A stretch of 64,000 nucleotides of DNA from Bacillus sp. Cs-700. Lineage in GTDB: Bacteria; Bacillota; Bacilli; Bacillales; Guptibacillaceae. The notes under the pieces were generated by a model. The model saw only the letters and a program-made list of their open reading frames with translations, did not search any database and was not told the DNA's origin. Shown one piece after another: positions 1 to 9,617 of this stretch. Position 1 is the first letter of the stretch, and the number at the start of each line of letters is the position of its first letter. Location of the stretch: contig NZ_CP041063.1 of NCBI RefSeq assembly GCF_011082085.1, positions 3,086,001 through 3,150,000 on the forward strand, given 5' to 3'. Both the position numbers and the translations under genes were made by a program.

Positions 1-2021
1 TCAATATGGGGATCGCAAAACCAGGTTACTTTCCAGGGGAAGCAGCGATCACAAAATCAGAATACAAACGATGGTTCGACCAAATCTCTGATATGAATGC
101 AAATGCTGTGCGGATTTATACCATTCATCCGCCCGTTTTTTATGAGGCACTATTAGAACACAATAAAGAAGCAGATAAGCCGCTATATTTGTTTCATGGT
201 GTGTGGGTAGAAGAAGAACCGTTACTTAAGACTCAAGATGCTTATGCGAAAGAAAATACGCAGCTTCTTGAAAAAGCAACGAAAGATACGGTTGATCTTA
301 TTCATGGGAATGCAATGATTGAAAAGAAGGTGGGTCATGCAGGAGGTCGTTATACGGCAGATGTGTCACCATACGTACTTGGCTGGGTACTTGGAATTGA
401 GTGGGATCCTGAAGTCGTTGTAGCTACAAATGAAAAGCATCCTGACATGAAGGAATATAATGGCAGCTTCCTCACGACAAAGAATGCGAGTCCTTTTGAA
501 ATATGGATCGCAAACATGATGGATGATACGGTTCGTTATGAGATGGACAAATACAACTACCAAAGACCTGTAAGCTTCACGAATTGGGTGACGACTGATT
601 TGCTCGAGCATCCTGCAGAACCCTCTGAAAAGGAAGATTTGGTTTCAGTTGATCCGAACGTTATTCACTTAAAGGATGACTTTTATGCAGGCCAATTCGC
701 CTCTTATCATATTTATCCATATTATCCGGACTTTCTAAATTATGAAGAAGAATACGTGGATTATGTTGATCAGAACGGTGAGAAAAACAATTATGCAGGC
801 TACCTTAATGCACTTAGAAAAGTGCATAAGATGCCAGTTGTAGTTGCTGAGTTTGGTGTACCGGCTTCTAGAGGGATGACGCATCGGAATGTCTACGGCA
901 TGAATCAGGGTGGAAACTCTGAGGAGAAGCAGGGAAAGACAGATGCCAAATTGTTTGAGAACATCGTTGCGGAAAATTATGCAGGTGGAATGGTGTTTTC
1001 CTGGCAGGATGAATGGTTTAAACGCACATGGAACACAATGGATTTCGATAATGCAGATCGTCGACCATTCTGGTCAAATGATCAAACAAACGAACAGCAG
1101 TTTGGATTACTAAGTTTTGATCCTGGTGAACAGCTGAAAATAAAAATTGACGGTGAGTTAGCAGATTGGGAAGATGAAACACCTTTATTTGAATCAAATG
1201 ATAAAGAGCAGAACCTTCAACGTTTCTTTATGACTAGCGATGAGAAATCTATTTACTTCCGACTAGACTATCAAAACATGTCACCAGAACAAATGGAACA
1301 GGATAAGACGATGCTACTGTTTGATACGATTAACGGACAGGGAAGCAAGGATATTTCTAAAGATCCAGAATTAAAAACTTCGTCTGGAATTGATTTTATA
1401 CTTAACCTGACTGGAAAAGAAACTTCACGACTTACCGTGCACAGTTACTATGATGCATTCTACTACCAGTATGCGAAAGACCTTGGTCTGATTGAGGAAA
1501 GAAACTATGTCAGTAAAAAGGATAACGATGTGTTTCATCCAATACGTTTAGCCTTGAACAAGCAACTAACAATTCCGAGCACAAGAGAAACGTTTCCATT
1601 TGATGATTATGAAACAGGTATCCTAACCTATGGTAATGGAAATCCAGAGAGTGAGGATTACAATTCCCTTTCAGATTTTATTGTGAAAGGAAATTCTATC
1701 GAAATACGATTACCGTGGGCTCTTTTCAATGTGAAGGATCCAAGTGAAAAAGAAATCATGGGGGACATGTGGAAAGAAGGTCTGAGTGCTTCAAAGAAGA
1801 TAGACCGTTTTAAGGTTGGCTTAGTGATGTACGAAGGAGATGAGGAGGATGCAAGTCTCTCGCTCGCTTCTATAAATGAAACAAGACCGGTTACGAAAAA
1901 CGGACAGTTGGACGAATTTTATGAATTTACTTGGGATAAATGGAAAGAACCACATTATCATGAAAGATTAAAACAATCTTACTATATTATGCAGGAAGAG
2001 TTTAGCCGATATAAGGAATAG
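1..2021 (+). CDS. Glycoside hydrolase-like TIM-barrel protein, 5'-truncated
   Basis: The frame is open to the left edge (a codon precedes the first visible Met at base 6), and family members I recall have residues before the M-G-I-A-K-P-G-Y-F-P-G-E stretch, so this is probably the C-terminal part of a longer protein. The visible half resembles a GH2/GH5-like barrel: N-A-V-R-I-Y near base 105, Y-H-I-Y-P-Y-Y near 710, and V-V-V-A-E-F-G near 840, whose Glu could be catalytic. From about base 1140 a beta-rich domain starting I-D-G-E-L-A-D-W resembles CBM9-like sugar-binding modules. A receiver and a hybrid kinase follow 49 bp downstream. The exact family and substrate are unknown; an extracellular polysaccharide role is inference. 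Confidence 0.6.
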   Translation, partial: NMGIAKPGYFPGEAAITKSEYKRWFDQISDMNANAVRIYTIHPPVFYEALLEHNKEADKPLYLFHGVWVEEEPLLKTQDAYAKENTQLLEKATKDTVDLIHGNAMIEKKVGHAGGRYTADVSPYVLGWVLGIEWDPEVVVATNEKHPDMKEYNGSFLTTKNASPFEIWIANMMDDTVRYEMDKYNYQRPVSFTNWVTTDLLEHPAEPSEKEDLVSVDPNVIHLKDDFYAGQFASYHIYPYYPDFLNYEEEYVDYVDQNGEKNNYAGYLNALRKVHKMPVVVAEFGVPASRGMTHRNVYGMNQGGNSEEKQGKTDAKLFENIVAENYAGGMVFSWQDEWFKRTWNTMDFDNADRRPFWSNDQTNEQQFGLLSFDPGEQLKIKIDGELADWEDETPLFESNDKEQNLQRFFMTSDEKSIYFRLDYQNMSPEQMEQDKTMLLFDTINGQGSKDISKDPELKTSSGIDFILNLTGKETSRLTVHSYYDAFYYQYAKDLGLIEERNYVSKKDNDVFHPIRLALNKQLTIPSTRETFPFDDYETGILTYGNGNPESEDYNSLSDFIVKGNSIEIRLPWALFNVKDPSEKEIMGDMWKEGLSASKKIDRFKVGLVMYEGDEEDASLSLASINETRPVTKNGQLDEFYEFTWDKWKEPHYHERLKQSYYIMQEEFSRYKE

Positions 2022-2070
2022 AGGGGAACCCCTCTATTCTTATTTCAATTAATTGCAAAGGGTGATTTTC

Positions 2071-2436
2071 GTGGCTCCAAAGTTGTTAGTCGCAGAAGAT
2101 GAAGAAATTCTACGAATGTTAATCGTTGATGCGCTTGAAGACGATGATTATGAAATCGATGAAGCTGAAGATGGCGCAGAAGCATATGACTATATTCAAA
2201 GCAATGCGTATGACCTCGTTTTACTTGATTATATGATGCCAGAAATGACCGGTCTTGAAGTGATTAAAAAGGTTCGAGAGCAAGGGAATCACGATGTTAA
2301 AATAATGATGCTTACTGCAAAAGCGCAAAAAAAAGATGAAGAGATTGCAAGAGAGGCAGGCGCGGATTACTTTATTTCTAAACCATTTAGTCCAGTGGAA
2401 CTTGCAAACGTAGTAGGGGACATTCTAGGTGAATAG
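2071..2436 (+). CDS. Single-domain response regulator (receiver only)
   Basis: A 121-residue CheY-like receiver with no output domain. The acidic pocket is D10/E11, the phospho-acceptor is D53 (L-L-D-Y-M-M-P), and the switch residues T82 and K104 (S-K-P-F) are present. I chose the GTG at 2071 because an AAAGGGTGA Shine-Dalgarno lies just before it; a TTG at 2053 in frame has no ribosome site. The stop overlaps the start of the hybrid kinase by 8 bp, so the two are translationally coupled and probably form one phosphorelay. It would act by protein contact rather than DNA binding. Confidence 0.85.
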   Translation: MAPKLLVAEDEEILRMLIVDALEDDDYEIDEAEDGAEAYDYIQSNAYDLVLLDYMMPEMTGLEVIKKVREQGNHDVKIMMLTAKAQKKDEEIAREAGADYFISKPFSPVELANVVGDILGE

Positions 2437-5317
2437 ACAATGGAGAAGTAGTTTATCGCGACAGTTTGTCTGGTTTATGAGTGGGTTTTTGTTTTTGATT
2501 TTAGTAGCGGCAGCTGGTTTAGGGCTGTATAGCCAGTCAATTGAAGCAAAGTATGAGGAGAAAGTGGTCGATCTTCGACAAAAACAACAGTATGCAGTTG
2601 AACTGGAAGATAGTTTAAATGATATGTTTTTTGAGGCTCGAGGGTATTTAGGGTTTCGTTTAGAAAAACCTTTTTTAAAAAATTATGTTACTCAAAAAAA
2701 TATGATTGCAAATAAGATCAAACAGCTTGAACCAGAGCTAGAAAGTAGAGAAGAAAAGGAATATATTTCAGACCTTCAAGGTGAATTGATTAATTATTAT
2801 AATCTTTTTGAAGACGCGAAAATACAGGTAGCTTCAGATAATACAGAAGGGTTGCAAAATCTTTCTCAAGATCAGGGCGGGAGTAATTTGGTCTATGATT
2901 TAAGAGATCAAACGCGAGACCTCGTTTCTGATGTGGAGAACGAAATCTATGCAACTGAGCAAGATTTGGTTGATCGTTTATCGAATTTACAGATGCTTTT
3001 CGTCTCATTTGTTATTTTTCTTCTATTAATTGCAACGATACTTGCTGGTATTATGGCTAGGCGTATTGGAAAACCACTCCAGGAATTGGCGTTAGCTTCT
3101 AGTCAAGTATCTTCAGGAGAAAATGTGGAAATGCCCCATGTGAGAAGATCAGATGAACTAGGAGAGCTTGCACGATCATTTAATTTAATGGTTAAGAATA
3201 TCCAGCAAAATGAGAGGGCACTTATCACATCGAACGATGCATTAGTCGAGCAGAGCGAAGAACTGAAAGGAAGTAAATTCACGCTTGAACAAAATGTAAA
3301 AGCGATGAATGTACAAAAAAAAGTGTTAGAGCATCGCAATGAATTAAATCGTTCGCTTGCCTCTACCTTAACGAAAAGTGAACTATTGCAAAGTATCATT
3401 ACGAACATGATTCATATCCTTAACTCTGATAAGGGTATTATCGTTATGCTAAATCAAGGAAAAGACTATGCATCGCTAGGCGTTAGTCAAGAGAAAGTCC
3501 ACGAGTGGATTGATCATTTAATAGACGGTCCTGGCGTTAAAGCAATTGAGCAAAAGAAATTTCATACTGTTCAAAGACAGGCTTCAATTGGGGAAGCAGG
3601 TTATCATGGAGTAGAAGAAGTCTCAAATGATATTTACATTCCAGTTCTTTCTGACAACGAACCAGTTGCTTTACTTTGTATTACGAGAATAGGAGGGGAA
3701 TTTACGACTGATGAAGTAACGGAACTATCCGATTTGTCGCGTCAAATTTCTCTCGCTCTCGATAAGCTTCGATTATATGAAACGACTGAGAATGAGCGAC
3801 AAATCAATAGAGAGATCTTGAATACGATTCGTGAAGGGATTCAGCTCGTTGACAGAGAAGGAACAACTCGTGCTGTGAATGATCAAATGTGTACGATGTT
3901 GGATGCGTGCTTTCCTGATGGTGCGAATGAAAAACCGTTTACTGAGTGGAGTACTAAGTTCCTTATGCAAGTCGATTTAAATGATCGGGATGCAGTGAAT
4001 TCATATGTTCATGATGTGATTGCAGGGGTTAAGCCTAAACAGAGTGAACTTATCTATCAAACTAAGACGGAACCTTCCCTATTTATCCAAATGTACTACG
4101 AGCATTTATATTCTGACGGTAAATTTATTGGTTCGATTTTCGTCCATCGGGATATAACCCGTGAACATGAAGTAGATGAAATGAAGAACGAGTTTGTGAG
4201 TACGGTTAGTCATGAACTTCGTACACCCCTGTCAAGCGTACTTGGTTTTACAGAACTTATGCTTTCCAAAGAGTTAAAACCTGAGAAGCAGAAAAAATAT
4301 TTAAATACGATCTATAAAGAAGCAAAGCGTTTAACATCTCTAATCAATGATTTTCTTGATATTCAGCGGATGGAAGCTGGTAAGCAAAACTATGATAAAA
4401 CGCGAATTAATCTTAAAGACATGATAGAAGAAGTACTCGATAGTTATCGCGATCATTCTAAGCTACACTCCTTTATTATTGAAGATTTGGCAGATAGACA
4501 TGAGATTATCGGTGATGGGGATAAAATTAAACAGGTCTTCAATAATTTTGTTAGCAATGCAGTTAAATATTCTCCTGAAGGCGGCACTATCTTAACGAGA
4601 TTTAGAGTAGACAATGATCAGCTTTACGTGGATTTTAGAGATGAAGGTCTTGGGATTCCACAGGATGCACTCACCAAATTATTTACAAAGTTCTTTCGTG
4701 TTGATAATTCAGACCGACGCCAAATTGGTGGAACGGGACTAGGACTTGCCATATCAAAGGAAATCATGACTGCTCATAATGGCGACGTTCTCGTAACATC
4801 AGAATTGGGAATAGGGAGTATGTTTACTCTTGTTTTCCCACTAGGAATCGAAAAGCAGTCGGTAGACTCCAAATCTAGAGAACTTCAAGACTCTGGCGTT
4901 TTAATTGTAGAGGATGATGAGAGTCTCGCTCTCTTATTGATGGAGGAAATTACCGGAAACGGGTTTGCTGTCCGTCATTGTAGAAGTGGTGAAGAAGCGA
5001 TTGAGCTCCTTGAGCAAATGACACCTGAGGGAATCGTCCTTGATATAATGTTAGATGGTCGTATGAGTGGCTGGGATGTGTTGAAAACAGTAAAAGAAAC
5101 GGAACGGACAAAAAATATACCGATCTTTGTTTCAACCGTCAGTGAAGAGAAGCAACGTGGCTTTGAATTAGGGGCAAAAGACTACCTTATTAAGCCATAT
5201 CCTCCAAAAAATTTGACGAAGTCGTTGATAAAATCTCTCGTGAATAAGAATAACAATGGAAAAATACTAGTACCTGATTATTCGATTGAAGATAAAGAAG
5301 AAGGCATATCCGATTAA
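2429..5317 (+). CDS. Membrane hybrid sensor histidine kinase with C-terminal receiver
   Basis: 962 residues starting at GTG. Domains in order: membrane helix (about 13-34), external helical sensor (35-185), second membrane helix (186-208), HAMP (209-262), coiled coil, GAF (about 320-450), PAS (about 455-575), HisKA with H595 in V-S-H-E-L-R-T-P-L, HATPase with N-box N-N-F-V-S-N-A-V-K and G-box G-G-T-G-L-G-L, then a receiver with D872 as probable phospho-acceptor and a K-P-Y-P-P switch region. It sits in an operon with the lone receiver. There is no output domain in either protein, so the signal probably leaves via another phosphotransfer partner or direct contact. The input signal is unknown. 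Confidence 0.88.
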   Translation: MNRQWRSSLSRQFVWFMSGFLFLILVAAAGLGLYSQSIEAKYEEKVVDLRQKQQYAVELEDSLNDMFFEARGYLGFRLEKPFLKNYVTQKNMIANKIKQLEPELESREEKEYISDLQGELINYYNLFEDAKIQVASDNTEGLQNLSQDQGGSNLVYDLRDQTRDLVSDVENEIYATEQDLVDRLSNLQMLFVSFVIFLLLIATILAGIMARRIGKPLQELALASSQVSSGENVEMPHVRRSDELGELARSFNLMVKNIQQNERALITSNDALVEQSEELKGSKFTLEQNVKAMNVQKKVLEHRNELNRSLASTLTKSELLQSIITNMIHILNSDKGIIVMLNQGKDYASLGVSQEKVHEWIDHLIDGPGVKAIEQKKFHTVQRQASIGEAGYHGVEEVSNDIYIPVLSDNEPVALLCITRIGGEFTTDEVTELSDLSRQISLALDKLRLYETTENERQINREILNTIREGIQLVDREGTTRAVNDQMCTMLDACFPDGANEKPFTEWSTKFLMQVDLNDRDAVNSYVHDVIAGVKPKQSELIYQTKTEPSLFIQMYYEHLYSDGKFIGSIFVHRDITREHEVDEMKNEFVSTVSHELRTPLSSVLGFTELMLSKELKPEKQKKYLNTIYKEAKRLTSLINDFLDIQRMEAGKQNYDKTRINLKDMIEEVLDSYRDHSKLHSFIIEDLADRHEIIGDGDKIKQVFNNFVSNAVKYSPEGGTILTRFRVDNDQLYVDFRDEGLGIPQDALTKLFTKFFRVDNSDRRQIGGTGLGLAISKEIMTAHNGDVLVTSELGIGSMFTLVFPLGIEKQSVDSKSRELQDSGVLIVEDDESLALLLMEEITGNGFAVRHCRSGEEAIELLEQMTPEGIVLDIMLDGRMSGWDVLKTVKETERTKNIPIFVSTVSEEKQRGFELGAKDYLIKPYPPKNLTKSLIKSLVNKNNNGKILVPDYSIEDKEEGISD

Positions 5318-5334
5318 GCGGATATGCCTCTTTT
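5302..5334. terminator. Bidirectional terminator
   Basis: A perfect 11-bp stem (AGGCATATCCG and its complement) with a 6-nt loop containing the kinase stop codon, followed by a T run. The facing yfmM gene ends at 5335, so it can serve both strands. Confidence 0.8.
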
Positions 5335-6891
5335 CTATACTAATTTTGTTGTCCAATCTTCACAGTTCCAGACATCGGTTGCGATGTCCTGGTAAAATTC
5401 AGGTTCGTGAGAGATTAGGATAATGCTTCCTTTGTATTCATTTAAAGCACGTTTTAATTCGGCTTTTGCCTCAACATCGAGGTGATTTGTGGGCTCATCG
5501 AATACAAGTAAGTTTGATTCTGTATTCATTAATTTACAAAGTCTAAGCTTAGCTTTTTCACCACCGCTTAAGACATCGACCTTGCTTTCAATATGCTTTG
5601 TCGTTAAACCGCATTTTGATAAAGCTGCGCGAATTTGAGCCTGACTGTAGTGCGGGAACTCTCGCCACATTTCTTCGATGCAAGTATTTGATGTTCTTGT
5701 TTTAATTTCTTGCTCGAAATAACCAGTATAAAGGTAATCGCCAAGCTCAACGGATCCTTCAATTGGTTTGATTTCGCCAAGAATACTACGAAGAAGCGTC
5801 GTTTTACCAATACCATTTGCACCCATGAGAGCGATTTTTTGACCACGTTCCATTGAAAGATTTAATGGACGGGATAGTGGCTCATCGTAACCAATCACAA
5901 GATCTTTTGTATCGAAAATAAGCTTGCCAGAAGCACGAGCTTGCTTGAAATGAAATTCTGGTTTTGGTTTTTCTTTTGCCATCTCAATAACATCCATTTT
6001 ATCAAGCTTTTTTTGTCTCGACATGGCCATATTTCGTGTGGCAACACGGGCTTTGTTACGGGCAACAAAGTCCTTGAGCTGAGAAATTTCTTGTTGCTGT
6101 TTCTTAAAGGCTGCCTCGACTTGTTGCTTCTTCACTTCATATACGGACATGAAATTATTGTAGTCACCAACATATCTTGTTAATTCTTGATTTTCCATAT
6201 GATAAATTAAGTTAATGACGCTGTTTAAGAAAGGAATATCATGTGAAATCAGAATAAATGCATTTTCATATTCCTGAAGGTAACGTCTGAGCCAGACAAT
6301 GTGCTGCTCATCTAGATAGTTTGTCGGCTCATCGAGAAGAAGAATATCTGGTTTTTCAAGAAGTAGTTTAGCAAGAAGGACCTTTGTTCGTTGCCCACCA
6401 CTTAAATCCTGAACATCTTTTTCAAGGCCTATTTCATCAAGTCCAAGCCCACGTGCAATTTCTTCTACTTTTGCATCAATGACGTAGAAATCATTGTTAG
6501 CAAGCATATCTTGCATCGTTCCTGTTTCTTCTAATAACTTCTCTAGTTCTTCCGGAGAAGCTTCCCCCATTTTTGCAAACAGTTCATTCATTTCTGATTC
6601 GTAATCAAATAGATATTGAAAAGCACCTTTCAGTGCGTCACGAATTGTCATGCCTCGCTCAAGAACAGTATGCTGATCAAGATAGCCAACTCTCACATTT
6701 TTAGACCATTCTACAGAACCTTCATCAGGTTCCAGCTTACCTGTAATAATATTCATGAACGTTGATTTACCTTCGCCATTCGCTCCAACTAATCCAATAT
6801 GTTCACCTTTTAATAGACGAAAAGATACATCATCAAAGATGGCACGGTCACCGAATCCGTGCGTAAGGTTTTTCACGGTTAATATACTCAT
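5335..6891 (-). CDS. yfmM: ABC-F family ATPase (YfmM-type)
   Basis: 518 residues, the length I recall for B. subtilis YfmM, with a closely similar N-terminus. Two ABC domains: the first has Walker A G-A-N-G-E-G-K-S-T (36-44), signature L-S-G-G-Q and Walker B L-L-L-D-E-P-T-N-Y-L-D; the second has G-A-N-G-I-G-K-T-T, L-S-G-G-E and L-L-V-F-D-E-P-T-N-H-L-D. A charged helical linker lies between them and there are no membrane segments, as in ABC-F proteins that act on ribosomes rather than in transport. Translation factor or antibiotic-protection activity is known for the family; the specific role here is not evident. It is monocistronic and convergent with the kinase gene. Confidence 0.85.
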   Translation of the reverse strand: MSILTVKNLTHGFGDRAIFDDVSFRLLKGEHIGLVGANGEGKSTFMNIITGKLEPDEGSVEWSKNVRVGYLDQHTVLERGMTIRDALKGAFQYLFDYESEMNELFAKMGEASPEELEKLLEETGTMQDMLANNDFYVIDAKVEEIARGLGLDEIGLEKDVQDLSGGQRTKVLLAKLLLEKPDILLLDEPTNYLDEQHIVWLRRYLQEYENAFILISHDIPFLNSVINLIYHMENQELTRYVGDYNNFMSVYEVKKQQVEAAFKKQQQEISQLKDFVARNKARVATRNMAMSRQKKLDKMDVIEMAKEKPKPEFHFKQARASGKLIFDTKDLVIGYDEPLSRPLNLSMERGQKIALMGANGIGKTTLLRSILGEIKPIEGSVELGDYLYTGYFEQEIKTRTSNTCIEEMWREFPHYSQAQIRAALSKCGLTTKHIESKVDVLSGGEKAKLRLCKLMNTESNLLVFDEPTNHLDVEAKAELKRALNEYKGSIILISHEPEFYQDIATDVWNCEDWTTKLV

Positions 6892-7162
6892 AGGAATACA
6901 CCCTTTATTTATGGTTTAACAATCCTCATTGATTATATCGGACAATGAGCTTTGATGAAAGTCAGGAAGAGGGGAAAACGATGGGAATTTTCGTCAGAGC
7001 AACGTTTGTAGTAAAAAAGGCTTGGTTTTATTCAACCTAATGCATTTGACCTACTAAAAATAAAGGAATATTTACATCGTGTTACCACTGGCTAAATCGT
7101 GTACGTTTAAACTAAAAGAAGCTTCATGAACAAGAAGCAATTATAAAGGGGAGGGAAGCAAA

Positions 7163-8329
7163 ATGAACAAGGCACATCGTACGTATGGAACGGTAGTTTT
7201 TATGTTAGTTGTTTCGTTAATTATGATGTATTTCACAATTACACCATCATTTGCAGATGGCTCAGGAACATCCTCATCACCATATTCGGTTACACAGGGG
7301 ATTGCAAATCAGGGGAGTAGTGGAGCAGTCGAAGGGATTATTGTAGGAAAACCAGAATCAACATCCTCCATTGCCACATCTAGTTTCTCAGATGACTATG
7401 CGATTGCAATTGCTGACCAGGCAGATGAAACGAATATCAATGAAATGCTTTTTGTCCAGGTTCCATCCTCGTTAAGAAGTGATTTTGGGTTAAAAAGCAA
7501 CCCGGATTTAATGGGTGAATCAGTTGTTGTAAGTGGGAGTTTAACAGATTATTTTGCTCATGCGGGAGTTAAAAGTGTTTCAACGATCGAATTAGATGTT
7601 AGCGGAGGTTCTGATGAAACTGGAGAAGGCGGGTCTTCTCCTTACGATGATACATACTATCGTTCTGCTGTTGGGAAAACAGGAAGTGCTTTGAAAACAG
7701 AATTGCATACAATTATCGATGATCATACAGAACTTTCTTATAGTAGCGTATGGGATGCCTTGAGGGTGACAGATGAAGATCCATTAAATCCTAATAATGT
7801 GCTTCTTCTTTATAGTGGAAGATCTCAAAGTAAGTATGAAAACGGTGGAAATGTAGATGACTGGAATCGTGAACACGTATGGGCAAAATCTCATGGAGAT
7901 TTTGGTACATCGATGGGACCAGGTACAGACATTCATCATCTGCGCCCAACTGATGTTACCGTTAATAGCTCACGTGGTAATCTTGATTTTGATAACGGTG
8001 GCTCTCCCCAATCAGAAGCACCTGGAAACTACTACGATAGCGATTCCTGGGAGCCGCGCGATAATGTAAAAGGGGACGTTGCTCGAATGATTTTCTATAT
8101 GGCGGTTCGTTACGAAGGCGATAGCGGTGAAGTTGATCTTGAGGTGAATGACCTTGTAAACAATGGATCATCACCATATATCGGTAAGGTCTCTGTATTG
8201 AAGGCTTGGAATGAAATGGATCCAGTGGATTCTTTTGAAGAAAATCGAAACAATGTGATTTATGACCAGTACCAACACAACCGGAACCCGTTTATTGATC
8301 ATCCTGAATGGGTGGAAGCGATCTGGTAG
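7163..8329 (+). CDS. Secreted endonuclease I family nuclease with N-terminal OB-like domain
   Basis: 388 residues. A signal peptide (positively charged start, hydrophobic core to about residue 28, likely cleavage after S-F-A) is followed by a region of about 110 residues resembling the DUF6359/OB-fold module found before Bacillus nucleases (S-S-P-Y-S-V-T-Q-G). The catalytic half has the endonuclease I motifs N-R-E-H-V-W-A-K-S-H-G and D-I-H-H-L-R-P-T-D with S-S-R-G-N. It probably degrades extracellular DNA for nutrients, like B. subtilis Bsn. The start has GGGGAGGG seven bases upstream. It is a single gene, with a shared terminator facing the Mn-catalase. Confidence 0.88.
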   Translation: MNKAHRTYGTVVFMLVVSLIMMYFTITPSFADGSGTSSSPYSVTQGIANQGSSGAVEGIIVGKPESTSSIATSSFSDDYAIAIADQADETNINEMLFVQVPSSLRSDFGLKSNPDLMGESVVVSGSLTDYFAHAGVKSVSTIELDVSGGSDETGEGGSSPYDDTYYRSAVGKTGSALKTELHTIIDDHTELSYSSVWDALRVTDEDPLNPNNVLLLYSGRSQSKYENGGNVDDWNREHVWAKSHGDFGTSMGPGTDIHHLRPTDVTVNSSRGNLDFDNGGSPQSEAPGNYYDSDSWEPRDNVKGDVARMIFYMAVRYEGDSGEVDLEVNDLVNNGSSPYIGKVSVLKAWNEMDPVDSFEENRNNVIYDQYQHNRNPFIDHPEWVEAIW

Positions 8330-8330
8330 A

Positions 8331-8368
8331 AAAAAGTACCTGCCGAAATTGAGGCAGGTACTTTTTTT
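8331..8368. terminator. Bidirectional terminator
   Basis: The stem AAAAAGTACCTGCC pairs with GGCAGGTACTTTTT around an 8-nt loop, followed by more T. It lies between the convergent nuclease and catalase genes and has T runs on both strands. Confidence 0.85.
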
Positions 8369-9257
8369 ATAAATTTCTTAATAACCTCTTGGCAATCTGT
8401 TCATAATGATCCTTTGTAATTCCGGGTGCAAATTCTTCTGGAAGATCATCTAGATTAGGAATCGGCGCTCCTTCTGGTGCCCCTTCTATCACGCGCAGCC
8501 GTTCCCCATTTTCTGGATTCGTACCTTTCCAAATCTGTTTAATTCCTAGATAATCTCCTTCGCTCCAAGTGTAAAGAACATTATTTAATCCCTTTTCTTC
8601 AAATTTTCGTGCGTAGTCGAATTTAGAGTTATCAAGACTTGGTATTGGGAGCATTTTTGTTAAGTCTGTACCTGTCGCCATCTCAATCGCTTTTGCGTAT
8701 GCAAGTACATGAGTTCCGCCACGCACGAGTAAGTAACCGATCATTTCACGTGCGGTTGGATGATCTGTCATTTCATAGACGCGCATTTTATGGGTTCGTG
8801 CACCAACCTCAAGAAAAAAGTTGTGAAGGAGATCAAGAACAAGATTTCCGCTACTGAAGACATAATCGCCACGCCAGGAATTGCCCATACTATCAGCTGC
8901 AAGAGCTGTTTGGGCTGTAGCAACAAATTGAGCTGTATTACGCAGGTCCTTGGCATTCTGTAACGGGGTTAAATCAGGGGGAGCTTGAAAAGAACTTCCT
9001 GTGGTTAACAGATTTATTGAGGTTGTGACCAATTCCACATGTCCGAATTCTTCTGCAGTAATACTGGCAACAAGATCATAAAAAGGTTTTAACTTTTTTT
9101 TCTCACGAAAGCTAAATGACTGGAACATGTAGTTATTTAACGTAGACAACTCTCCAAAGCGTCCACCAAGCAAATCCTGTACTGCAGCTGCCGCATTCGC
9201 ATCGCCATGCTCTGGTATCGGAAGTTCAATCAATTGCTTATCAAATCGCTTAAACAT
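8367..9257 (-). CDS. Manganese catalase (YdbD-like)
   Basis: 296 residues starting at ATG 9257, which follows an AGGGGGGAT ribosome site; an upstream in-frame extension lacks one. This is the non-heme dimanganese catalase fold. Likely metal ligands are E36, E70 and H73 (T-A-E-E-F-G-H-V-E), with a second set in the helix E-V-G-A-R-T-H and in G-G-T-H-V-L-A-Y. It breaks down hydrogen peroxide in the cytosol. The small YuzF-like gene lies 13 bp upstream in the same direction, so they form a two-gene operon. B. subtilis YdbD is a general-stress homologue. I see no obvious PerR box or sigma-B promoter here. Confidence 0.88.
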   Translation of the reverse strand: MFKRFDKQLIELPIPEHGDANAAAAVQDLLGGRFGELSTLNNYMFQSFSFREKKKLKPFYDLVASITAEEFGHVELVTTSINLLTTGSSFQAPPDLTPLQNAKDLRNTAQFVATAQTALAADSMGNSWRGDYVFSSGNLVLDLLHNFFLEVGARTHKMRVYEMTDHPTAREMIGYLLVRGGTHVLAYAKAIEMATGTDLTKMLPIPSLDNSKFDYARKFEEKGLNNVLYTWSEGDYLGIKQIWKGTNPENGERLRVIEGAPEGAPIPNLDDLPEEFAPGITKDHYEQIAKRLLRNL

Positions 9258-9270
9258 GTCATCCCCCCTA

Positions 9271-9483
9271 TTAATTAGGAAATACCCAGACGATTTGTTG
9301 AATTCGAACAAAAAAAGGGGTTTCATTCACTTCCAAAACAATATGATCTGGCATCACGGATTGCAGCATCCCTTGGAGCGATCCATTTGTTGTTTGTACT
9401 GTAATCATTCTTCCTTCAATCGACAGGAGCGTTTGATAGACATACGGGTCTACAGAGCTGATTAATTGAGGCTGTTGACTCAA
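9271..9483 (-). CDS. YuzF/DUF2642-family small protein
   Basis: 70 residues starting at TTG 9483, preceded by GAGAGGATGAGAGAA. The beta-rich sequence (G-R-M-I-T-V-Q-T-T-N-G-S-L-Q-G, then D-H-I-V-L-E and a hydrophobic end) fits the small DUF2642 family typical of Bacilli, which resembles Sm-like or coat-associated strands. It lies directly upstream of the Mn-catalase, probably cotranscribed. The function is unknown; a spore-surface or stress role is only suggested by context. Confidence 0.65.
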   Translation of the reverse strand: MSQQPQLISSVDPYVYQTLLSIEGRMITVQTTNGSLQGMLQSVMPDHIVLEVNETPFFVRIQQIVWVFPN

Positions 9484-9617
9484 ATTCTCTCATCCTCTCA
9501 AAAAAGGTTTTTACTGCTATTAATTTACGCAATCAATAGGTTGTCATAGTCTATAAGAATGAAATGAACCTATCTCTATGATTGCCCATAACCTGATAGG
9601 GGAGAGGGTGATCATAA

